40,132 bases of DNA. It comes from Anthoceros angustus. Lineage: Eukaryota; Streptophyta; Anthocerotopsida; Anthocerotales; Anthocerotaceae. The notes below the pieces were generated by a model. It made no database searches. It saw only the letters and a list, made by a program, of their open reading frames with translations, and was not told where the DNA came from. The DNA lies in NCBI GenBank assembly GCA_010909165.1, contig VJWM01000360.1, forward strand, positions 1 through 40,132, written 5' to 3'. Below are positions 32,822 to 40,132 of this stretch, one piece after another (position 1 is the stretch's first letter; each line of letters begins with the position of its first letter). The position numbers and the translations under genes are program-made.

Positions 32822-33207
32822 ATATGCCGGTGAGGGAAAACGTGTTGAGGCGCATCCGTTGCTGGCGGCGCTCCTGCCCTAACTCACTCCTACAAGGGTA
32901 GCAAGAGCTCCATCCTCCTTCACTTCTCCCCTAGCCTCCCTCGCTGTCTGTATTCGAGCTCCCCTCATCCCCTCCCCCTCCACACACCCCCCTTGCTTTC
33001 TTTGCTCTCGCTCAAGGGAACGTCTCAGATGGTGCGTGAAATAACACCATAATACTATACACCGTATATCAATTTAAACACCTTGAAATTTTGGCTTTTT
33101 CTTTTTATGCTTTAGCTCCGCTTAGCACCGTCGGGCACAAAATCATCAATTATGGAGTGGCTCGATCAACTAAGATTATGACAGACCAATTGCAAGCTAG
33201 ACTTGCA

Positions 33208-33233
33208 GGCCTAGTCATGTATATGACTAGGCC
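33208..33233. repeat. Palindrome in module G, unit 9 first block
   Basis: Same arms; the centre reads GTAT instead of GCAT. Confidence 0.8.
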
Positions 33234-33637
33234 GCAATCTACTTTGCAGCCTGCCAGCCTGAAATTGGCCAAGCCTGAGCGTGATATGATCGTGGGGACA
33301 CCGACGGGAGGCAGTTTTTGACTGGCAGAGCCTTAGCTTGGTGCATGCCAATCGGAGCTCAAGCTTCGCCCAAAAAGAAGACAAAGGATCATTTGAATTG
33401 TCTAGAGTGGCATCGAAATAGGTCTGACATAGTAGGGTTGCTTTGTTTTTTCCAATTTTAAATAAAAAATTATACCATATGCAAAATTATGATGGGAACA
33501 AAACTGCCCAAAATAGTCTTAAAGAATCTCATGAGAACAAAAGAGATCGTCTTCTATCATTATCTAAGAAGTCTCAATTTGAGCTCTTTGAACTTAAGCT
33601 GAGGTTAAGCCCGAGGTTTCTGCTTTACATGTCATGC

Positions 33638-33772
33638 TATACCATGTCTACGCTTGAATCCTAAGGCCCACCCATTTGAAAATATGAGAGCCCGTCATTC
33701 CGCACTTCTTGGGTAATTGCTCATAGAAAATTTTCGCTTTGTTACATATTTCAGCATCTTTGCGGCTCCTCC
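33638..33772 (-). pseudogene. Transposase fragment, C-terminal half only
   Basis: Contains only the part encoding the end of the CENP-B-type domain. It stops where GCGGCTCCTCC meets the F-module string CCTCCTTCACTTCTCCC. Confidence 0.75.
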
Positions 33773-34049
33773 TTCACTTCTCCCTAGCCTCCTCCTTCAC
33801 TTCTCCCTAGCCTCCCCTCATCCCTCCCCTCCACACCCCTTGCTTTCTTTGCTCTCGCTCAAGGGAACGCCCTATGGTCCGTGAAATAACACCATAATAC
33901 TATCTGCCGGTATATCAATTTTAAACACCTTGAAATTTTGGCTTTTTCTTTTTATGCTTTAGCTCGCTTAGCACCCGTCGGGCACAAAATCATCAATTAT
34001 GGGTGGCTCGATCGACTAAGATTACGACCAATTGCAAGCTAGACTTGCG

Positions 34050-34074
34050 GGCCTAGTCATGCATATGACTAGGC
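34050..34074. repeat. Palindrome in module G, unit 9 second block
   Basis: Same arms, with one C missing from the right arm. Confidence 0.75.
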
Positions 34075-34465
34075 GCAACCTTTGACCGCCACTGAAATTG
34101 GCCGAGCCCGAGCGTGATATGATCGTGGGGACACCGACGGAGGTAGTTTTGGCGAGCCTTAGCTTGGTGCATGCCAATCGGAGCTCAAGCTTCGCCCAAA
34201 AGAAGACAAAGGATCATTTGAATTGTCTAGAGTGGCATCGAAATAGGTCTGACATAGTAGGGTTGCTTTGTTTTTTCCAATTTTAAATAAAAAATTATAC
34301 CATATGCAAAATTATGATGGGAACAAAACTGCCCAAAATAGTCTTAAAGAATCTCATGAGAACAAAAGAGATCGTCTTCTATACGTATCTAAGAAGTCTC
34401 AATTTGAGCTCTTTGAACTTAATCATGGGTTAAGCCCGAGGTTTTCTACGCTTTACATGTCATGC

Positions 34466-34871
34466 TATACCATGTCTACGCTTGAATCCTAAGGCCCACC
34501 CATTTGAAAATATGAGAGCCCGTCTGTTCCGCACTTCTTGGTAATTGCTCATAGAAAATTTTCGCTTTACATATTTCAGCATCTTTGCGGCTCCTCCCTT
34601 CTCGCCACAAAACCAATCATACAACTGTTTCTCAACTTCGGAGATGCGCAAGGTCGCAAGCGTCTACGTTCTAAGTCGTGTTGTTTGACACTCTGGATAA
34701 TACGTTCTTTCTTGATGACTCGCTTGATGGTTGCCACCGAGACCTTCACTCGAAAATGGCTAGTGGCCCATTCACTTAGCGCCTTGTGAGTGATTAGCTT
34801 GTTAGCCTCTCGTGGGCTAAAATGTCTTTTTGTTGCATTTGCAATGTCACTCTTCTCTTGGTAGCTCTCAT
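34466..34871 (-). pseudogene. Pogo/Tigger-type transposase N-terminal fragment, last complete copy
   Basis: ATG at 34871. The lower part (34460-34651) reads VEKQLYDWF and ends ALIFSNGWALGFKRRHGI; the middle is frameshifted. It retains CACTCTGGATAA (34688) but has CTCGTGGG at 34809 where the open copy has CTCTGTGGG. Confidence 0.8.
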
Positions 34872-36535
34872 GCTTGCAAGTCTATTCAAAGATTTTATTT
34901 GTAAGTACTCGATTCCATAAAGAAGAAAGAAAAGAATATCATAGAAAAACTAATATGAATGAATTCAAATACATATGGAAGTACTCACATGTACCCAAAC
35001 ATAGTATACATGAAACAAAAAAGAAAAAATAGAAAAATTACACAAAATCTAATCTAAATAAATCATATATGGAAGTACTCACTCTTGGTGTGAAGTCATC
35101 ATTCCCAAAATATATTTGCTGCACAGCAATGCATACATATATAGATCCAAAGTGACTCTTTTATCGATATCTACCCTCATATTTTGTATTTATCTCGATA
35201 TTATGTGAAAAATTATATGAAGAAGGCGTTAGTCGTATTATATTGACATTTGATTTTTCCCTCATATGATATTGCCGAGTGTAAAAACTTCTTGTTACTT
35301 ACTTGTTGTATGCCCATTCTTCTCCTATAGAACTCTTCCTCAATGTAAGAGATTCAAGCATTTGCTACTCTAGTGGATAGAAGGCTCTCGGTAAGGCCAA
35401 TGGCCTCCTAGATTAGATGAATAGTCTCACTACCGGACTATACAAGATAGACTCTATTGTGCTTATGACATAGGCAGCTAGATAGCTTATAGGTAGCTTT
35501 GCTAGTGTCAGAGGTGTCATGTATAATCTCTTTATAGTAGAATATAAGAATACCCTAATTCTAGGTATATCTTGATATTCTAACACTTAAGACTTAAAGC
35601 GGCTTGCAACAAGCACGGCTATGGTAGGCCTAGCTAACTCTGAGCTCGACATCGCCTTGGGTCTTGCCATTTCACTCCGAGCTCAAGGAAGTGGAACCTC
35701 ACAATGCTTTATTTTTCTCAACATGCCCTTTGGTCTTGTCAATCCACTCGTAGAGCACGATAGCGATCTCTTCCTCTCAACACCGTGCTAGGCTCCAAGC
35801 AGCCCGTCCTTGACAACTCGCAGCCACCTCGGATGAGATGCTACTCTTTATTTACAACGGAGTAGAAGCCGGAATGCTAGCCATCCATGCCGTTGGCTAT
35901 GGCAACAAGACTCCACACAAAACCATTTCTAGCTCTCCCATCCAAGCGCCAAGCCCCTTGTCAAACTTCCACCCCAAGCTCCAAAGCGGGCGCTTCATCC
36001 CTGACGAAACCCTATGCGGTGCTCGTCACTTTGGTAGTACACAATAGATATACCTTATTATTTTATTTAATAAATCAATAACATCGAATCAGATTTTATA
36101 TATTTCTATAAAATCCCTCCTTGTCGAGGAATGTGGGTGTGGACTCGTCTCTCGTTCTAAACGCACAAAATCCATGCTCATGCTACGCACTGCTTGCACA
36201 CAACAAAATGTACTTGCGCTTGACTTTGTCACAAACTCCTCCACGTCAAGCATCGCGTGGTAGAGTTGTTCTTGTTACATGTTGCCCTTTCTTCTCCTAC
36301 AAAACTTTTCCTAAGGACTCAAAGTACCATGCCCGGATGTGGTAGGCCTAACTACATGCATATTGGTGAGGAGCCTCCAATGTGCCGACATGGCGATGAG
36401 CGGCACTTGCTTGGAGATAGTCTAAATTCGGGAGAGGATTCTTTGGTGAGAGGGAGGGCGCCTACATGAGGAAGGCCCGAGCTAAAGGACGTCCCACCTC
36501 TCATGGACCCTTCTTGCAATTTGACACCGATGCTC

Positions 36536-36610
36536 CTTGTCGATCATTGTAGGGCTGTGGGTGTGGACTCGTCTCTCGTTCTAAACGCACAAAATCCATG
36601 CTCATGCTCT
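36536..36610 (+). other. Junction C to linker through GCTCCTTG
   Basis: Module C normally continues GATGCTCCTTC or GATGCTCCTTGCTGAGAGG. Here it becomes TGTCGATCATTGTAGGGCTG, the sequence that follows CCCTCCTTG in the B-C linker. Confidence 0.75.
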
Positions 36611-37427
36611 GATTGCTTGCACACAACAAAATGTACTTGCGCTTGACTTTGTCACAAACTCCTCCACGTCAAGCATCGCGTGGTAGAGTTGTTCTTGTTA
36701 CATGTTGCCCTTTCTTCTCCTACAAAACTTTTCCTAAGGACTCAAAGTACCATGCACGGATGTGGTAGGCCTAACTACATGCATATTGGTGAGGAGCCTC
36801 CAATGTGCCGACATGGCGATGGCGGCACTTGCTTGGAGATAGTCTAAATTCGGGAGAGGATTCTTTGGTGAGAGGGAGGGCGCCTACATGAGGAAGGCCC
36901 GAGCTAAGGGCGTCCCACCTCTCATGGACCCTTCTTGCAATTTGACACCGATGCTCCTTCGAGAGGCACTTGCACGAGACAATAGCATGATCAAGGCAGT
37001 GGAAGCGACGTGGCCTTGGCTCTTGCCGACTCACTCCTAAGCGCAAGGGAAGTGGAACCTCACAATGGTATCTTCCTCTCAATACATACTAGGCTCCAAA
37101 CTCCAAGCAGCCCACCGTCCTTGACGACTTACAGCCACCTCACACCATATCTTGCTAGTTACTTACAACAGTACAAGCGGAATCTTAGCCATCATGCCCT
37201 CGCTACGACATCAAGACTCCACACAAAACCGTTGCTAGCTCTCTCCCATCCAAGCGCCAGCCCGCTCATCCAAAGCCAAGCACTTCATCCGCGGACGAGA
37301 CCCTAACTTCGCTTTTGGTGCTTGTTACTTATTGGTGATACATAAAGAGATACCTTATTTTTATTAAGTAAATCAATAATATAAATGCGAGATTTTATAT
37401 GTTTGTATAAAATCCCTCCCTTTAAGT

Positions 37428-37590
37428 GTCCGTAGGTGTGGGTATGGACCAGTGTCTTTGGTTCGTGAGGTACATACGGTTGTCGAGGAATGTGGGTGTG
37501 GACTTATCTCTACTTCATAAAGATTATACGGTTGCCATAGGGCTGTGGGTGTGGACTCGTCTCTCGTTCTAAACGCACAAAATCCATGCT
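37428..37590 (+). repeat. E minisatellite fused to linker copy
   Basis: Two full copies and part of a third, then the sequence continues as the linker copy (GGGCTGTGGGTGTGGACTCG). This shows a crossover between minisatellite repeats at different places in the unit. Confidence 0.8.
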
Positions 37591-38411
37591 CATGCTCTTG
37601 CTTGCACACAACAAAATGTACTTGCGCTTGACTTTGTCACAAACTCCTCCACGTCAAGCATCGCGTGGTAGAGTTGTTCTTGTTACATGTTGCCCTTTCT
37701 TCTCCTACAAAACTTTTCCTAAGGACTCAAAGTACCATGCCTGGATGTGGTAGGCCTAACTACATGCATATTGGTGAGGAGCCTCCAATGTGCCGACATG
37801 GCGATGAGCGGCACTTGCTTGGAGATAGTCTAAATTGGGAGAGGATTCTTTGGTGAGAGGGAGGGCGCCTACATGAGGAAGGCCCAGAGCTAAAGGACGT
37901 CCCACCTCTCATGGACCCTTCTTGCAATTTGACACCGATGCTCCTTCGAGAGGCACTTGCACGAGACAATAGCATGATCAAGGCAACAGTGGAAGCGACG
38001 TGGCCTTGGCTCTTGCCGACTCACTCCTAAGCGCAAGGAAGTGGAACCTCACAATGGTATCTTCCTCTCAATACATACTAGGCTCCAAACTCCAAGCAGC
38101 CCGTCCTTGACGACTTACAGCCACCTCACACCATATCTTTGCTTGCTAGTTACTTACAAGGAATCTTAGCCATCATGCCCTCGCTACGACATCAAGACTC
38201 CACACAAAACCGTTGCTAGCTCTCTCCCATCCAAGCGCTCCATCATCCAAAGCCAAGCACTTCATCCCGCGGACGAGACCCTAACTTCAGTTTTTGGGCG
38301 GTGCTTGTTACTTATTGGTGATACATAAAGAGATACCTTATTTTTTATTAAGTAAATCAATAATATCGTCTGAGATTTTATATGTTTGTATAAAATCCCC
38401 TCCCTTTAAGT

Positions 38412-38619
38412 GTCCGTAGGGCTGTGGGTATGGACCAGTGTCTTTGGTTCGTGAGGTACATACGGTTGTCGTAGGAATGTGGGTGTGGACTTATCTCTAC
38501 TTCATAAAGATTATACGGTTGCCATAGGGTGTGTATGGATTGATCCCTAGTTCATGAAGTTCACGAGTTGCCGTAGAGTTGTGGATGTGGGTGGTTTGTG
38601 GTTCGTCTGAAAAATCTCG
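38412..38619 (+). repeat. E module: 53 bp minisatellite, unit 10
   Basis: Last complete four-copy minisatellite before the array frays. Confidence 0.8.
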
Positions 38620-38655
38620 ATATGCCGGTGAGGGAAAGCGTGTTGAGGCGCATCC

Positions 38656-38740
38656 GTTCTTTGGTGAGAGGGAGGAGGCAAGTGTAGCTCTCATGCTTGC
38701 ACACAAAACCGTTGCTAGCTCTCTCCCACCATATAGCGGC
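38656..38740 (+). repeat. Chimeric array edge
   Basis: F (CATCCGTTCTT) switches to C (TTTGGTGAGAGGGAGG), then to the transposase start region (GTAGCTCTCATGCTTGC), then to D (ACACAAAACCGTTGCTAGC) within about 85 bases. Each joint shares a few bases between its sources. Confidence 0.75.
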
Positions 38741-39254
38741 CACACTTATCCCACCGCCGCTTCAGACGCTGGGTTTCGTCCCATGAGACTTGTGTGAAAG
38801 TTCGAGGTCTTGTGATGCCCGATCGCTACTGCGGTGACACACTTCTCGCCTTCTAAACAAGCAAGGCACCCTCTACTCTCCCTCTTCAGTACCACTTGCT
38901 TGAAAAATCGCCAACCTCGACCCACAGCGACACAAAACAATTGCGGGTCCACCTCGTGACAAGGAGCCTACCACGGGCGCCGGGGACCCCAGTTCACACC
39001 GCGATTTCGTCCCTACTTCTAAGACCAAACTTGACCTACAGCGACACAATTCACAGTCCACCTTTCGGAGAGCCTACCACGGGCGCCGGGGACCCCAGTT
39101 CACACCGCGATTCGTCCCTACTTCTAAGACCAAACTTCTCCACTCGGGGGCGCTCGTTTACTTGCAGTTGGGATTCGTCCCTTAGGCTCACACTGTGGCC
39201 TTCCACTAACACCTACACCTCTAATCCTCTACTCATCTCCTCATCCTCTTCCTC
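38741..39254. other. GC-richer single-copy segment with internal duplication
   Basis: Composition shifts to higher GC and no array module is present. It contains a direct duplication (38919-39137). A 126-codon plus-strand ORF (38896-39276) is Ser/Pro/Thr-rich and runs through the duplication in two different frames, so it is not called as a gene. Overlapping minus-strand ORFs of 62-68 codons are also unsupported. Confidence 0.5.
38919..39137 (+). repeat. Two-copy direct repeat, 114 and 105 bases
   Basis: Copies at 38919-39032 and 39033-39137 start GACC(C/T)ACAGCGACACAA and end AAGACCAAACTT. The shared core includes GCCTACCACGGGCGCCGGGG and TTCACACCGCGATT. They differ by a variable stretch after the first 20 bases and by one T in the TTTCGTCC run. 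Confidence 0.8.
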
Positions 39255-39345
39255 AATGTCACTCTTCTCTTGGTAGCTCTCATGCTTGCACACAACAAAA
39301 TGTACTTGCGCTTGACTTTGTCACAAACTCCTCCACCAGCAAGTT
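39255..39345 (+). repeat. Transposase start region fused to module C
   Basis: AATGTCACTCTTCTCTTGG (reverse of the transposase start) runs through CATGCTTGCA into CACAACAAAATGTACTTGCG of module C. CATGCTTGCA is common to both sources. Confidence 0.75.
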
Positions 39346-39392
39346 CTTCCTTGGGCGGTTGCTATGAGTTTGACACCGATGCTCCTTCGAGA

Positions 39393-39640
39393 GGCACTTG
39401 CACGAGACAATAGCATGATCAAGGCAACAGTGGAAGCGACGTGGCCTTGGCTCTTGCCGACTCACTCCTAAGCGCAAGGAAGTGGAACCTCACAATGGTA
39501 TCTTCCTCCTTAGGCACTTGCACGAGACAATAGCATGATCAAGGCAACAGTGGAAGCGACGTGGCCTTGGCTCTTGCCGACTCACTCCTAAGCGCAAGGA
39601 AGTGGAAGCGACGTGGCCTTGGCTCTTGCCGACTCACTCC
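39393..39640 (+). repeat. Stuttered D-module fragments
   Basis: GGCACTTGCACGAGACAATA starts at 39393 and again at 39513 (period 120). A third, shorter copy starts at GTGGAAGCGACGTGG (39602). It then switches at CTCCTA into module C (CAAAACTTTTCCTAAGG). No gene. Confidence 0.8.
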
Positions 39641-39713
39641 TACAAAACTTTTCCTAAGGACTCAAAGTACCATGCACGGATGTGGTAGGCCTAACTACAT
39701 GCATATTGGTGAG
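39641..39713 (+). repeat. Module C fragment
   Basis: AAACTTTTCCTAAGGACTC to CATATTGGTGAG matches module C and ends where unique sequence begins. Confidence 0.75.
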
Positions 39714-39935
39714 CATATATAGTGGATATCCTCTTCCTCCTCCTCTTATAGGAGGCCTTCCATACAACCTCCTTAGGTGACCCTCTGCAGGTCACCTTTT
39801 CCAATTTTCTATTATTTCCTACATGACATTTAATGGCACCTAAATCTATTATTCCTTGGTAAATTCTATTCTAGTAACTTCACCTAAGACCATCCTTGAA
39901 GGATGTCGTCTACACCACCTATCCTTCTTCCTTGG
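39714..39935. other. Unique AT-rich segment with small hairpins
   Basis: No array match and no ORF of note. AGGTGACC and GGTCACCT pair around a seven-base loop (about 39774-39796), and CATCCTT/AAGGATG pair around a G (about 39892-39906). A TATATAGTGG string lies near 39717. Nothing identifies a function. Confidence 0.4.
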
Positions 39936-40132
39936 GCGGTGCTTGTTACTTACTTGTTGTATGCCCATTCTTCTCCTATAGAACTCTTCCTCTCGCTCAA
40001 GGGAAGTGGAAGCGACGTGGCCTTGGCTCTTGCCGACTCACTCCTACAAAACTTTTCCTAAGGACTCAAAGTACCATGCACGGATGTGGTAGGCCTAACT
40101 ACATGCATATTGGTGAGGAGCCTCCAATGTGC
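39936..40132 (+). repeat. Second copy of the D-C chimera with module A scrap
   Basis: The D tail (GGGCGGTGCTTGTTACTTA) switches to module A (CTTGTTGTATGCCCATTC), then to CTCGCTCAAGGG. The same D-to-C chimera seen at 39602 follows, joined at the same CTCCTA. The window ends inside module C. Confidence 0.8.

Larger units (their letters stand above)
29381..35054 (+). repeat. Array unit 9, expanded (5.67 kb)
   Basis: A, linker, B (about 29943-30450), C (30517-30855), D (to about 31315) and the first bases of E, then a jump at CTTTGGT (about 31339-31345) back into B. A second partial B (31342-31735), C (31809-32150), D, E (32615-32821), F, G, H and a truncated transposase segment follow. At about 33770 a jump into F gives a second F-G-H-transposase block ending at 34871. 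One unit thus holds two B-C-D sets and two F-H sets. Confidence 0.85.
35055..38655 (+). repeat. Array unit 10, three C modules
   Basis: A, linker, B (about 35620-36120), C (36193-36535). A jump at GCTCCTTG to the B-C linker leads to a second C (36616-36960), D (to about 37425) and two-and-a-half minisatellite copies. A jump inside the minisatellite (about 37545) leads back to the linker, a third C (37611-37945), D (to about 38405), E (38412-38619) and a short F. G, H and the transposase fragment are absent. This is the last ordered unit of the array in the window. Confidence 0.82.

Noticed and set aside
38919-39137. GC-rich duplication as rRNA or tRNA genes
   Set aside because: No tRNA cloverleaf arms or A/B boxes and no recognisable rRNA core sequence were seen; no RNA gene was found elsewhere in the window either.
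38896-39276. 126-codon plus-strand ORF
   Set aside because: Low-complexity Ser/Pro/Thr content, and the two copies of the internal duplication are read in different frames. The minus strand is also open.

Overview
This window looks like plant heterochromatin. It has no bacterial-type operons, almost no intact reading frames, a Ty1/copia retrotransposon with an initiator-Met tRNA primer site, and a long direct array of a roughly 3.5-3.8 kb compound repeat. Copies of the repeat differ mainly by 1-3 base indels at CTG/CAG/CCG (CHG) sites. That pattern fits nanopore miscalls over plant-type CHG methylation. A captured gene fragment has very short introns (62 and 85 bp). This would suit a compact-intron plant such as a lycophyte, but the species cannot be fixed from the sequence.

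Layout: 1-2719 and 2720-13645 are two array units interrupted by copia DNA. The first carries only an LTR-leader-gag piece (1151-2601). The second carries a nearly full but decayed element (LTR 3841-4074, gag, protease, integrase, RT, RNase H to about 9000). It is followed by a minus-strand spliced gene fragment (9619-10294), a scrambled patchwork (10295-10774) and a separate 458 bp LTR (10775-11232). From 11233 to 38655 the window is the compound array. Near-complete units start at 13646, 17480, 21016 and 24637; two 0.58 kb mini-units at 28216 and 28797; expanded or rearranged units at 29381 and 35055. The array frays after 38656 into chimeric fragments, a GC-rich duplicated segment and a small unique AT-rich stretch.

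Modules of a canonical unit, in order: A (AT-rich leader), a linker, B (about 500 bp), C (about 340 bp), D (about 450 bp, a diverged paralogue of B), E (a 53 bp x4 minisatellite), F (pyrimidine-rich), G (with a 24-26 bp palindrome), H, and a minus-strand 5' fragment of a pogo/Tigger-type transposase that encodes only the CENP-B-like DNA-binding region. No catalytic DDE domain was seen anywhere. One copy (20472-20828) is open across the first helix-turn-helix and most of the second; another (27615-27821) is open across the rest.

Many rearranged junctions share short homologies or are short templated patches between modules. The array therefore appears to evolve by microhomology template switching and unequal exchange, unless some junctions are assembly errors. 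The main message is a macrosatellite built on a DNA-binding-domain-only transposase fragment, whose apparent frameshifts may be largely sequencing artefacts.
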